DNA of 64,000 bases, taken from the NCBI GenBank assembly GCA_003116995.1, contig BDSL01000016.1, positions 620,001 through 684,000 of the forward strand. The letters are read 5' to 3'. The notes beneath the pieces are model-generated. The model had not been told where the DNA came from and ran no database searches. It saw only the letters and a program-made list of their open reading frames with translations. This DNA is from Yamagishiella unicocca. Its lineage: Eukaryota; Chlorophyta; Chlorophyceae; Chlamydomonadales; Volvocaceae. Both the position numbers and the translations under genes were made by a program. Every line of letters begins with the position of its first letter. Within the stretch, counting starts at the first letter, position 1. Positions 13,501 to 25,097 of this stretch are shown piece after piece.

Positions 13501-16500
13501 CCGCCACATGTATCGCCGCGTGCTGACCGCCAGCCGGCCCTTAGCCCGAGCCCGCAGCTCGTTCAGGAGCTGGATGATCCGCGGGGTCTGCGGGGTAAGA
13601 GGTGGGGACGAGGCCAGACTGGGTTCGCCGTTGCCTTACCAACCACGAGCAGCGCACATCCCATCCTCCCGGCCACTACCCATCCCCCACCTCACCAGCC
13701 ACCTCTTCCTCCCTGGAGCCCCGCCCCGCGATCCCCCGGCCCCACACCGTTGGCCGCCCTCAACCCCGTCCCCTCCCAACGCATCTCAAAACGTCTGTTC
13801 TAAACGATTGTTTCTCGCACCCACGGGTCTTCCTCGAAGCCCCCTCCCAACGCCCCGCCTCTCCCTCCTCCCTGGAGCCACGCACCGCCGTGTCGCTGTT
13901 CTTGATGTCCACCACCACGTGCGGATGCACACCGCCCCCTGTGCCGCCAGAGCCGCCCTCGGGCTGCGACGACCCCGCCACGTCGCTCACTGCGCGCACC
14001 GGCCCACTGCTTTGCGAGAACGCTGCGGCGCGCCGCATCGGGCCCCCGCGCCCCTGAGGCGTCGGCGACGGCGGCGAGGTCTTCTTCACTCGCGGCGGCG
14101 CCAGGACGATCCCGCCCTGCGCCGTGCGCGCCGCGCTGACGCTATCAACCATGTCCACCTGCACCGCCATGTTGGCGCCAATGAGCTCGTGCAGGAAGAG
14201 CGTGTAGGCCAGCACGTCCCCATCCAACGTCATGTCCGGGTGGTAGAGGCTGATGTCGCGAAGCCGCCGAGTCAACATCCACTCCACGCCGCGGCTGGAC
14301 AGATGATCCAACACCGACGTGCCCAGCGGAACAAGCTTGGGCGGGGTGGCTTCGGGCGGCGGCAGCTTCCTCCAGGGCGCCATGGGGTCCTTTTGGCTGG
14401 CCTTGCCGTCCGGCGAGGGGTCGGGCGTGATCTGGAAGGCTTCCTCCGGCCACACCAGCTGCATTATGGCGTAGCCGCTGCCGGCGGAGGCGGGCTGGGA
14501 GGTCTCGTCGCGGACGAAGACGGTGTGCTCGGGGTCCCACACGTAGCCCACCCGCCGCTGCTGCACCAGCAGGATGAGGTTCTCAGGGCGCAGCCTGCGG
14601 GGGCCGGAGGCGCGTGCAGTGCAGTGCGGGGGACAGGACACCGGCTGGTGGGGACGTGCATGGCGGGAGGGGTGACTGAAACCATGCTGTCACACGAAAG
14701 AGCTGCACAATGAACAAACTATGTGACGGGACAACACTAAGACCCCTGCGCGCGCAGCCGCAGCCCGCAGTGCCCCACCATCCGCACTGCCGTCCTTCCT
14801 AAGTAAATCCACAACCCGAGCAAGTCGTCCATGCTGCCAGTGAGCCGCCCCTAGCCTGCCCCAGACCGCCCGTCTGCGCACTCACCCGCAGAACTTGCGG
14901 TAGCGCAGGTCCTGGATGACCTCCTCCTGCTGCGAGTCGTTCATGTGCAGCACCACCACCAGCCGTGCCACCGCCTCGGCGCCCGCAATGGCCTCCACCG
15001 CCATCACCAGCGCCATCAGCAGCCGAGGGCCCATTTGGACCTGGCGTACGTGGTCGGCGGCGGCGGCCTGGCAGCACGAAGGACGAGGGCGGAGGGGCAG
15101 ACGGAGGGCGGAGGGATGGGGTTTAGGGTTTGAGTGTACGGAAGGCGGGGGCGACTGCTGCCGCTTTACATCGCCGGCAAGATGCCGTACACTAGCTGCG
15201 CCCCCAGCCATGGCAGTGTCCAAGGTCTCCGAAACCAATGCTCAGGCGGCCCCACCCTCGCTCCCGCTGGCCCACCTTGGCGGGGAACGACGTGGCAATG
15301 AGGTCCCACGGGTCGGCGCTCCACAGCGGCTGGGGCTGCCCGTTGCCCAGTATGATGTGGTCGTCGCCGGCCAGGACCTGAGGGGAGGGAGGGGCGCGGT
15401 GTGTTTTGTCGATGCGTGTGTATTGTAGGGTATAAGGACCCTACAGGGTCCTTATACCTTTGGTTGGAGAGAGAGCGAGAGCTATAAAGAAAGTGACGTC
15501 ACAAACCCTAACCTGCTCGCCATCCAACCTAACCCTGCAACCCACCACCACCCACCTGCACGGCCATCTTCCCCGCCCGTAGCATCGTCGCCACCTCCGA
15601 CTTGAACACCGCCGCCTGCGCGCCGCCCACCGCCGCCGAAAATCGAGCAGCGTTGTACACGTACGGCGGCTCCCAGCCCGCGCCCGACGTGCCGGCAGCG
15701 CCGTTGCCGGGCACCCCACCAGCTGCTGCGGCACCCCCTGATGCCGCCAGCATCCCGGACAGCGACGACCCCGACGTGGATGTGGTGATGGACGGCGGCG
15801 CCCCCGCGATTTCCTCCACCCACCGGGCGTTGGCCCGGTTGGCGTACAGCTGCATCATGCGCTGCGGCTTCTCCAGCGCGGCGGCCTTCGGAGCGCGTGT
15901 GGGGAAATTGGCGGCGGGAGTGGGCGTGTGGGGAAATTGGCGGCGGGAGCGGGCGTGTGGGGAAAGCGGCGGCGGGAGTGGGCGTGTGGGGAAAGTGGCG
16001 GCGGGAGCGGGCGTGTGGGGAAAGCGGCGGCGGGAGTGGGCGTGTGGGGACAGTGGCGGTGGGAGTGGGCGTGTGGGGAACGGCGGTTGTGATCGTGGTA
16101 GTCGCGATGCGATGGTGGTGGTGGTGGTGGTAGTAGCAGTGGAAGGAATCGGCACGGGAATTGTTGGAGTCATTGTGGCCCGCACAGGCACCCTCGTAAC
16201 CAGATCTTCCAACCGCGCAGCCCTCATCCGTAAGCCCCCCCCCCGCCTTCCTCGAACCCCCCCGGCACTCGCCCCTGCAAGCCCCACGCCAGCACAGGGC
16301 CCAAACACATCCCGCCGCCGAAGGTCGACATACGACCTCCGTCTTTTAGTTTTATCAGCAAAGTTCTCTAGGATGCATATCAAAACAGTACACAGGCTTT
16401 CCTCGTACACGGGCTTTCCTCGCAACCCCCGGCCCACGCAGCCCCCCGTAACCCCCGGCGGACCCCCCGCCGCACCTCCTCCTGGTACCGGAGAAAGAGC

Positions 16501-19500
16501 TGGTCGGCGCCCGCGTCACGCTTCCGTACGGTGCTGCTGGTGTACATGCCTCGCTCCGAAACCACGCTGCCGGGCCGCTCGCCGTAGCCGCTACTGGTAA
16601 TGACCGAGTAGCCCGGCTCTCCGGTGACGCTGCCGCCGACGCGGCCCGGGCGCCGTACGATGCTCGTGCTGCCGATGGAGCTCGAGGTCACGGCGCTGCC
16701 GCTGCGCGCCACGAACCCATGCCCCGAGCCGGAGCTGCCGTGGCGGACCCTAGCGCCCGTGTTGGCGATGTACCCGTCGGCGGTGCTGGTGGGGCTGCGC
16801 ATCAGGTGGTGGTGGCCTCCGGTGCTGGCGGCCTGAGGGAGCGACATCGTGGAAGTGCTGGCGGTGAGGATGAGGCCCGACTCACGACGCGTGCGTGGAT
16901 TGCGTGTCGCCGGCGAAGGCATCGGCGGCGGCGCCGGCAACACGGCCCCGCCGCTGCCGGGAGGGGACGGCCCGGCGCCGGTCGGCGACAGCGGCACGTC
17001 GTTCCCGAGGCTGCGCGCATGCGGTCCTGCACCACCGCCCCCGCCGCTGCCAGCCAGCGCCAGTGCTTGCAGCGCCGACGGCCCGGCCCAGGACTGCGCG
17101 CGAGCCACCAGCGACATGTCCTCAAGGCACATGTTTGTGGAGGTTGGCGCGCGTCGGCCGCCGGCGGAGCCACTGGACGACCCATGCCCCTGCGAGTGAC
17201 CCTGCCCATGTCCCTGTACCTCGGCCTTATCAGCCCGACGGTTGAAGCGTGGAGACGACCAGCGCTTGCTGCTGGTGCCCGCCAAGCCTGGCGCCGCGGG
17301 CACCACGTCGCCGATGCTGATCATGCTGACGATGCTGCCGTCATCCATGGAGGCCATCACGCTGCTGCCGGTGCCCACACTCCCCACGATGAGCTGCTCG
17401 CTGCCCGGCGCGGAAAAGCGGGCGTTCTTGCTTAAACTCCCCACGCCGCCGAGGCTGGGGTGCATGACCGCCCCGCCGGCGGCGGCCTCAAGCTCCAGGG
17501 CTTGCGACATCGCCAGTCCCGACGGCATCGACATTCGGCCGCTGTTGTGGCGCCGTAGGATCGGAAGGGCACCGCTGGGGCTCAGTGGCACCTGGGGATG
17601 CGAGCTGGAGGTATGTGGGCGAGTGGCCGGTGCGGATGTATTGGTGGGCAGCTGCAGCGGCTGCGGCAGAGGACCGCTCGTGGATGGCAAGGCGCCGGAG
17701 GACGAGGAGGGGGTGCCGTTGGCGGCGGCGCCGTTGCCAGCCTGCGCATCGAGGTGACAGCAGGGGTAGCGGGGGAAGTGGAGCTGGGCAGGTGGACTCC
17801 TGGAGGGCGTCCAGCCCTGAGAGCGGCTTGAAGGGCTCACGCAAGTGTCGGACCCAGGTACGACATGACCCGCCAAAAAGCAAAACATCCGCACGAGTTG
17901 TGTGCGTTAAGCTTGTGTTTGCACGTTTACACGTTCCCGCTGGCGCCACATGTAGAACCCCCAACCCCGTGCAAGCCCCGCAAATACACACACGCGCAGC
18001 CGCACTATCACTCCTCCGCCTCGCTCCACCAGACCACCATCCGGTCTGTCGAATGCTTGGTGGAATCTCGCGGCGGAGCGGGAAATCAACGCACGCAGCC
18101 CACCCACGCCGCTGGCCGCATCTCCCGGAGAGCTGGCCATGGTTTACCGTGCCATTTGGGTCGCGAGTTAGGTGTTCGCGAGCCTTTATCTAGGTGGTCG
18201 CGAGATTTTGCCTGGGTGGTCGCGAGCCTTTATCTAGGTGGTCGCGAGTTTTTGCCTAGGTGGGATACCCCACCTGCGATATGTGGTGCAGCGTGGGCGT
18301 CAAGTTGATCGGCCGTGACCGCAGAAGCGGAGATCCCGATCTCCCGGTTCCGGAGCCAGCTGCCGCTGAGACGCCGCCCGTCGAGAAAGTGCCAGGCAGC
18401 CGCAACGTTGGCGGCGGCGGCGGCTTGAAGATGTTGAACCCGCCACCGCCCGGCGAGGTGGGGGTAGCCGGGTGCGAGATGGGGGTGCCCAAGTTGAAAG
18501 CCGGAGACGTCGGCTGCGGGCCGCTGTTGGGGAACAATCCTGGAAAGTCCGCGGGCTCGTAGCTGTCGTCGGCGTCACCGTAGTTCTGATCGCGCCAGAC
18601 CTCCTCAGCCAAAGCCTGCGAGAAGCGGAAGGGGTTGCCGTTTGGGGGTGAGCTGGGCACACGAGCAGGGTTGGGCTGCCGACTGCCCGTACCCTGCCAG
18701 TGCACCGTTGCCAAAAAAAGGCACGAGGCAGGCCGAGAGGTTCGATTACACAGGGCTGTAGGCGGCTGGTGCTGCCTCAGTGGCCCCATGCTCGCGTCGT
18801 CCTCGCTGTACAACGCCTTCGACGTCTCGCAAGCAGGCCCACGCGCCCATCCGGTCGACCCTCCCAGCCCCTCTCGACACCTCGCCCGGCCCCTTCCCGC
18901 CGCCTCCAGCAGCTGCGAGCTACCCTAGCGGGACGCCCTGGACCCTCCCGCAACCGCAATTGCATCCGGTTCCCCCCCCCCCAATCAACCGGCCAGAGGC
19001 GCCCGCCCTGCACATCCCCCGACACTGGCAGAGAGACGCGCCTGGAGGTCCGCCGCTGCTGCCCGGGTGACGCGGTACGACGCCTGCTCCTCCACGAACC
19101 GCGTCAGGTCCGGCCCCAGGTGCTGCGCCACGAAGTACGACAGTGAGTCCAGCCGCTGCAGCCCGCGCGCGCGGTATTTGCGGCCGCGGAAGGCCAGCAC
19201 CACCCTGATGATCATCATGGCTTTGCGCTTAGCGCGGACGATGCGCAGCCGCCACTCCGCCGGCGGTTCTGTGGGCCATCAGTTGGAGCACATGCGTGAG
19301 CTGGCTGGGGGGAGCCGTCTCTCTTAAGTGCGCGGCACGGCGCCCGCCCAATGCGGCCAGCCAGCGCACCCAAGATCCCATCCAGTCGGCCCGTCCCTGT
19401 CCGAACCCGCGTGCACGTGCATCGCACGTGTGCACTGTCGTGTGCCACACGTGTCACACCCGCTGAACTGTCCGTACGCAGCTGACGGCCCGTTCTACCA

Positions 19501-21175
19501 CGTTCCCATCCAGCCCTCGTTCTGCTACCGGTATGTCCTCACCCCCACCCCGTCCCCCAGCCGCCGTGGGCGCACCTGGAGGCCTTATGGGCGCCAAGGC
19601 GCGGAAGCCGCTCTCCTGTGGTCCCGCCTTCTCATCCGGCCTGCGGTGCACCAGGGGTGTGTTTCAGCGAGGGGCTTTGTGACCAGCACGGCTTGCAGCT
19701 GCATGGTGCCCTTCGGAAGGGCATCGGTGCCGTGCGTTGCAGCCCAGAACCCAAAACCCTAATCACCAGCCTACGGAAGGCTGCCAGTACACGCTTTGGC
19801 GCGCTCGCCGAGCCCCCCCCCCAGCCCCGTTGTGGTGTGATTTTCGTAGCAAGGTAACGCAAGGCTGCCAAGCGTGGACTGTCTGTCGTGTAAGAGCATT
19901 GCGTCCATCGGCCTCCTTTATCCCAGAGCCCAGCCGCCCCCATGCCTCGGTTTCACTTGTCACTGAAGTGCTAGCCAACGGGTTTCAACTCCCCATGCGT
20001 ATCTCCCACACGCTTCCGTCCCAGTGCAGGTCCCCTTGCCTCCCTCCGGCCGCGAGCCTGCCTGCAGGCTGCGCTTACGTTTCCTCGGTCTCCGCCTCCG
20101 CGTCCTCCGGCGGCTCAGGTGCGGTCGCCTCAGCTACGGGCGAGTCGGAGGCGGACGGAGGTGAGGTGGGCGCTGTGGAGGTGGAGGCTGCTGGCAAGGC
20201 CACCACGAGGGTGGAGGTGAGGGCCGATGGCGCGTTCGTCGCAGAAGACAGGGCCGCGGGCGCGGACGCCAGCATCGCTGGCGGCAGCCTGCGGGTACCC
20301 TCTGGGGCATTGGCCGCTGCCCAGTGCAGGGAGTTCCAGGCAGGCCGATCCTGGTTTTTCTCCCTGTCCCGTAGCTTGCGCTCCAGTTCCTCTCGGGCTT
20401 GCTGGGAACTGTGGAGGGGAGGGTGGAGGGTTGAGCAGGGTTTTCGAGGACCCCAGAATCGCGAGGCGGAGGGGATAAGGGATGTGCTGCATGCCTGGAC
20501 GACGACCCTTTCCGCCACTTCTTCCCCGCGCCAAACCGCACGCCCCCGCAGGTAATGTAGGGGCCCCCTTTGATCGCTTACCGAAGGTCGGTGTGCTTCA
20601 TGGTCTGCCATTCGCGGACGGTGACGCGGTGGTGCCCCGGGCCCAGCGTCCTCGCGATTTTTAACGCTTCCTGGCGCATAATCTCATGTCTGCAGCAGTA
20701 AACGTCCTTAACGCCTTGTCACAAGACAGACAACCGTACTGCGCCGGCTTCCGCAAGGCCACACCTGCCAGCCAGCGGGTCCTTTGCAAGTGCTTCTTCG
20801 AGCCGATCGCCTTGCTCATGCAAGGCTTCCTGCGCAAAGTCGCGGCGGAACCCGGCGGGGCATTACGCACGCGAAACGGCGGAAGCCTACGACAACACAC
20901 CCACGTACCTTCAACCATTCCAATCGATACTTTGTGCTCTGGCCTCGCCTCAGGGCAGGGCGTTGGTTCCCTGCGTGAGCAAAGCTCCGACGGGCGGAAG
21001 ATGTCAATAGCGCTGTGCGACTTGCACACTCAGCGTACACAACAGCTACAAAGCAAAACGTGCCTCCTAATCGGTCAAGCTCGCGCGTATTCTCGGACCG
21101 CCATTCGGCTTCTGGGTCGACCGTTCCGTCGGGAGTGCCAAAGATTCCTGCCTGGGCCGAGGCCCCGGCACCCAT
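10516..21175 (-). CDS. large multi-exon protein with two C-terminal universal-stress-protein-like domains; otherwise unknown
   Basis: Exons read with consistent phases, 5' to 3': ATG at 21175 (MGAGAS..., possible N-myristoylation; donor unclear); 20829-20765; 20689-20582; 20408-20079; 19521-19478; 19268 to ~18990; ~18924/18833-18752; ~18650-18274; 17741-16476 (5' border could be ~17815); 15885-15556; 15377-15276; 15067-14886; 14594-13886; 13587 to ~13500; one uncertain exon near 13340; 13111-12912; 12607-12233; 11909-11619; 11319-11132; 10943-10805; 10611-10516. Order in the protein: charged helix; basic IQ-like segment VVLAFRGRKYRARG; Pro/Gly linker; 420-residue Ser/Gly-rich stretch; two related unknown segments; USP-like domains starting RIVVFVADNES and LRVLVEVHHNSRS, the first ending GSVAASFLKNATRPMLIVK and the second with GRGVPHSIFNVV before the stop. 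No membrane segment was seen. It could be two genes fused by me between 18.3 and 19 kb. Function unknown. Confidence 0.6.
15893..16082 (-). repeat. 29-bp minisatellite in an intron of the USP-domain gene
   Basis: About six and a half copies of a 29-bp unit of the form GTGGGCGTGTGGGGAAAN plus a GC-rich tail, in the intron between exons ending at 16476 and starting at 15885. Variation is confined to one or two positions per copy. Confidence 0.85.
18159..18264 (+). repeat. ~24-bp tandem repeat, TCGCGAG-containing
   Basis: Four imperfect copies of GGTGGTCGCGAG followed by alternating TTTATCTA or TTTTGCCT. It lies just 3' of the exon ending at 18274, inside an intron of the USP-domain gene. Confidence 0.75.
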
Positions 21176-21492
21176 TTGCGCTATTTTGGCGTCGGTTGGA
21201 AACACGAAACCAATCGTTCAAGGCGGCCTAGGATATAGTGTTGGAGGCTGTCTGTTCTCCCTTCTCCGGCATTTGTAGTCATGCGACAGTCAAGCGTAAA
21301 AAAAGATATAGGTAAGTAATTGTATGTGTCAAGGAGTGCATTGCACATCGAATCCCTGCTGTGGCGCGCTGTGTTTCTGTTCGTTGTGTTGACTGCAGTA
21401 CAGCCGTGCGACGAAAAACACTTCGTCATATGCTCATAACGTTCGTCGGTTTCCTATATGCATTGTTGAGCCTGTACGTTGCGTATATTACG
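21176..21492. promoter_or_regulatory. short divergent promoter region
   Basis: About 317 bp between the proposed ATG of the USP-domain gene (minus) and the proposed ATG of the helical mTERF-like gene (plus). Both transcripts must start here or overlap. An A-rich patch near 21296-21310 is the only compositional feature; no convincing TATA box was seen. An in-frame ATG at 21430 would extend the plus-strand gene and shorten this region. Confidence 0.4.
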
Positions 21493-23585
21493 ATGTCGGT
21501 GGCGCAACGAGCCTTACCTACGTCATGCGCCCTACGGAGAGCTGCTATTACTTGCCATGTTGGCCGTTGCGTTGAACAAAGTAATAGGAGACATGTGAGA
21601 GGTTTACCAGGGCTGTGTCGGGCAGCTCCTGGACGTGGGGAGCAACCCGGCGAACAGAGAGGGCTAGCGGAAGCACTGAGCATCTTCGAGCAGGCCCGCA
21701 CTATGGCGCAGCTACAGACTCAGCACGAGCTTGAGCAAGCTTTCTTGGCAGACCTTGACCTCACGGCGCAGACTTCACCCACGGAACCGGCCCCGCGACG
21801 GGCAATGGTCGCCTTCTGGTGCGAGCAAGGGTTGTCAAGTGCAATAAGTGAGCAGCTTGTACGGCGGCTTGAGGACAGCGGGAGGAAGTACAGCATTGAG
21901 CAGTTATCAGCAAAGATGCAGCGCCTCAACCGGATCCTTCCGGACGCTGACATTGTGGCTATGGTGGAGCGCGACATCGGTGTGCTGAACTTGGACCCGG
22001 GGCTCGCCATTCGCAACTTGGTGAGGACTTGGCAAACCCTCGTTGCGTCGATGGAAAACGTGTGACCGGGCACCCTAAGGGGGCTTTCCTGGCAGAAGGC
22101 AAACTTCTGTCTGCCTGCCGAAACAGTAGCACACACGGCTTCCGTTTACGAAGCGGTGGAGGCTGCTTCCTGCCCGGCGCTGCACCTGCACATAGGAACG
22201 GGGCAACGGTCTGGCGCAACTTAATGACTACATTCATAGTGCCGGCGATAGCCGGGGTAGCGTCTGGAAACGGCAGTACGGGTGGGAGTGGGGTTCGCTG
22301 AGACCGTACCGGTTGAGGTTCGCTGAGACCGTACCGGTTGAGGTTCGCTGAGACCGTACCGGTTGAAGTTAGCCATGTACGAGCCCCTCGCTAAACGACC
22401 ATCCCCCAAATTGCTTTCTCGCCATTCGCCCTTCCGGCCGATGGCTAGTTCGCCAGGTCCATTCCTCCCAGTGCACGACCTCGCACGGCACAGCTTGCTG
22501 CTGTATGATACAGCATGAGCTCGTTGCTCCATTCACACGTTTACCACGCTTGCCGGGACGTTATCGACATCGTTACTCCGCTTCTCTGGGTGTGTTATCC
22601 GCCGAGCGACTAACGGGCGCCTCCCCTAATCGCTCCTTGAACATGCCGCCCTCCCCTAATCGCTCCTTGAACATGCCGCCCTCCCCCCCCGACCGGTCCT
22701 TTTCGCGTCAACGGTTTTATGCCTCCCTCCGACCGGTCCTTTTTTGTAACCCACCGCAAGGTGGTCCTGGTGGAGGCCTTCCCCGGCAAGGAGGTGGCCG
22801 ATCTGGTGCAGCGCCAGCCCAAGCTGCTTTACTGCTCCGACCTGCCGGAGCGGAAGGAGCGCGTGCTGGACCTGCTGACGCGGCTGCACCCCTCCCGGGA
22901 GCGGAAGGTGGTGGCGGCGGTTGTGGGCGAGTACCCCGACCTGCTGTACCGAATGGACTACTACCAGGTGGGTGCGTAGCGAGGGTGAAGTGTTTGAGAG
23001 GAAACCCGAATGTCGGCACTTAGGAAGCATAAAGTAGGAAACGTTTGGCACACTCGGGTTGAACTGCACGCTGGCACTTGAGGTATAGCTACAACCGGAG
23101 GTCGGATTCCGGGCCTGGATGGGGGGTGGGTGGACACGGAGGCGCGTGCGTTGGGCGCGGGAGGTGTGGGTGGCGCAGTTTGCTGATGTGGGTCGGAGCT
23201 GCCGACTGCATGTGTGTCGTCTGTCGTACGCGTGGGCTGGCACACCTTACCGCTTCGCAGTGCTGACGCCGAGATTGGCGCCTGTCCTTACCGCAGCATG
23301 TGCGGATGATCGACGAGCTGCCGATTGAGATCCAGAATATGTTCGTTCTGGCGGACCAGGTGAGCTGGGCATGGGTAGGAGGCAGGCGGGGCGATTCTCG
23401 CCGGCCGGTCTGCGAGACACACGAAAGGGGATGAAAATTGGTTGGCGGATGGATAGATGCATTGCGGTCAACCACGTTGCTTCGCTCCCTCTTTACACCA
23501 GGGCATCGGCTTCCTGCACCGCTACTACAAGCACGCCAAGAACAACTTCGTCGCCGATACCTCGGACGAGGAATTGGGCTTTTAG
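21493..23585 (+). CDS. helical-repeat protein, mTERF-like, probably organellar
   Basis: Four exons, 21493-22059, 22761-22967, 23297-23359 and 23502-23585, all phase 0, giving 306 residues. The N-terminus (MSVAQRALPTSCALRRAAIT) is rich in Ala, Arg and Ser and lacks acidic residues, as in plastid or mitochondrial transit peptides. The body is helical with repeating motifs of about 35 residues, including ADIVAMVERDIGVLNLDPG, VADLVQRQPKLLYCSDLP and VVAAVVGEYPDLLYRM. Each has the Leu/Val spacing and central Pro of mTERF repeats, which bind organellar nucleic acid. The C-terminus ends DTSDEELGF. The exon 2 acceptor is an uncommon AAG. ATG 21430, in frame, would add a hydrophobic stretch and was not chosen. 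Assignment to mTERF rests on pattern only and could instead be a lineage-specific alpha-solenoid. Confidence 0.6.
22292..22366 (+). repeat. 25-bp tandem repeat, three copies, in intron 1 of mTERF-like gene
   Basis: Three nearly identical 25-bp copies containing GTTCGCTGAGACCGTACC, differing only at the last base, inside the 700-bp first intron. Confidence 0.9.
22621..22680 (+). repeat. 30-bp direct duplication in intron 1 of mTERF-like gene
   Basis: Two perfect 30-bp copies beginning CTCCCCTAATCGCTCC, followed by a degenerate GACCGGTCCTTTT pair up to about 22744. Confidence 0.9.
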
Positions 23586-25097
23586 GCAGGCGGCCGGCTT
23601 TTCAGCCGTCGCTGCTGGGTTCGCGCTAGTTTGCGAGGCGCCGCTTCGGGTTGGACGGCGACAGCAGCGGCCCTTGCAACATCGGCGATCATGGCAAAGC
23701 TAGCCTCTGCCCAGTGTCTGGTGCGAAGCCGACGATACGAGTCCTCCAAACCATGTGTACCACCAGTAAGACTCATAAAATCCGAGTGCGCTGTCTGGCC
23801 CGCCTGCACCGCCAGCTGTATTGTATCATCCCATGTTGTGTATCGGCGAATGGTGGGTGTATGTTCAAGTCTTTGGTTGGTGTTGTGATGTTGGACGGGC
23901 GGGCTGTACGGGACCCTGGTGGCAGGCTGAAGCTGGAAAGTGTACCATTAGGGCTGGGTCTGGGTCTCATGGGACTGGCTGAGGCTGTGACAAGCGGGCC
24001 AGGTCGAAGTGTGGACGTGCCCAAAGCGCCTGCTCATCAATGGTAGGGCCCCTGGAGGCTGTGGATGCGACTATTGAAGAATTCCCCTTTCGCTGCATAC
24101 AAATTGGTTGGTCCCCGAGGCCTGTCTGTCGCACTATGGTGGTCAAAAGTGATATGTGATGTGCCATGAGCAGGTGTCGATGCTGTCCTGGTTTGTTAGT
24201 TTCTTTGCTCATTTTGTTTGTGCGGGTTGCTGCGTCCTGTTGTTGGCGCCCGTGGGGCCGACTCCCGACCCCGGAGATGTCATCCGCCGAATGCACGGGT
24301 AGGGACGGGCCGGCGGCGTTCCCAGTCCTTGTACCAAGCTCGCCAGTGCTCGGCTGCGCACGTGCTAATGTGCTGGCGGCTTTTAAGTGCTTCCCTGACG
24401 AGTCCAGAATTGGCTGTGCCGCCAGCTGCCATGTTGCACTGCTGCGCCCATGGGTGGTGTTGCCTAGGTAGTTGGATGCGGTGTTCTAGTGCAGGAAAAC
24501 GCCTCGTCGACTGCCCATCGGATCAAGCCTGCCGAGTTTCCCCTGTTGCCGACTTGATGTCGTTCCGGTACCGCGGCGTGTACATGTTACATTATTGGAC
24601 GCAAACTAAACCAGTTGCCAAGCCCCGGTTCAGGGTGGCGTAGGGAGCAACTCCCCTGTGGGGCGGCGCCACTTCGCTCCTGCGCAGTTGCAGCGGCGAG
24701 AAAGGTCCTGTCCCGGCTGGCGCGAGCGCGCGAACACTACCCTGGGGTCCGCCTGGTGCCGCCTCCACATCAAATGCACCGGTTTTTGCACCGATTGCCT
24801 AACGCCCCGGAAGCTCAGAGCCATATGCTTTGGGGACCACCCGAACGAAGGATGGCGATGGTACTTGGGCCTACCCACCAAATTCACCCCACATAACCGT
24901 ACATATGATGCTCGTATCCGGCGAGGGTGTGCAATTCATTGCCCGCAATCACAGTATTTCCGAACGCTCGAAGCCCCCCGTCCAAACGCTCGCAAGCTGT
25001 GAGCGGCGAGCAGCGGAGCCGCCGCAGCCGCTGGCACGCTCCGACGACATCGCCTAAGCAGCAGATACTAGCTGCCGCCCGCCCTGGAGCCATCCTG
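23586..25097. other. convergent intergenic region with two 3' UTRs
   Basis: Lies between the stop of the mTERF-like gene (+) and the stop of DRC5 (-). No ORF of protein character was recognised. A minus-strand TGTAA is present; no plus-strand TGTAA was found. Confidence 0.5.
24587..24591 (-). terminator. candidate TGTAA poly(A) signal of DRC5
   Basis: TTACA on the plus strand, about 510 bp beyond the DRC5 stop codon, fits a typical volvocine 3' UTR length. Confidence 0.4.

Noticed and set aside
13442..14713. 423-codon plus-strand ORF rich in His, Arg and Pro
   Set aside because: It is the shadow of the minus-strand exon 14594-13886 in GC-rich DNA.
12233..18274. BK/CASTOR-type ion channel with RCK domains
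   Set aside because: The Rossmann-like strands first suggested RCK domains, but no membrane segments, pore or selectivity filter were found in any exon.
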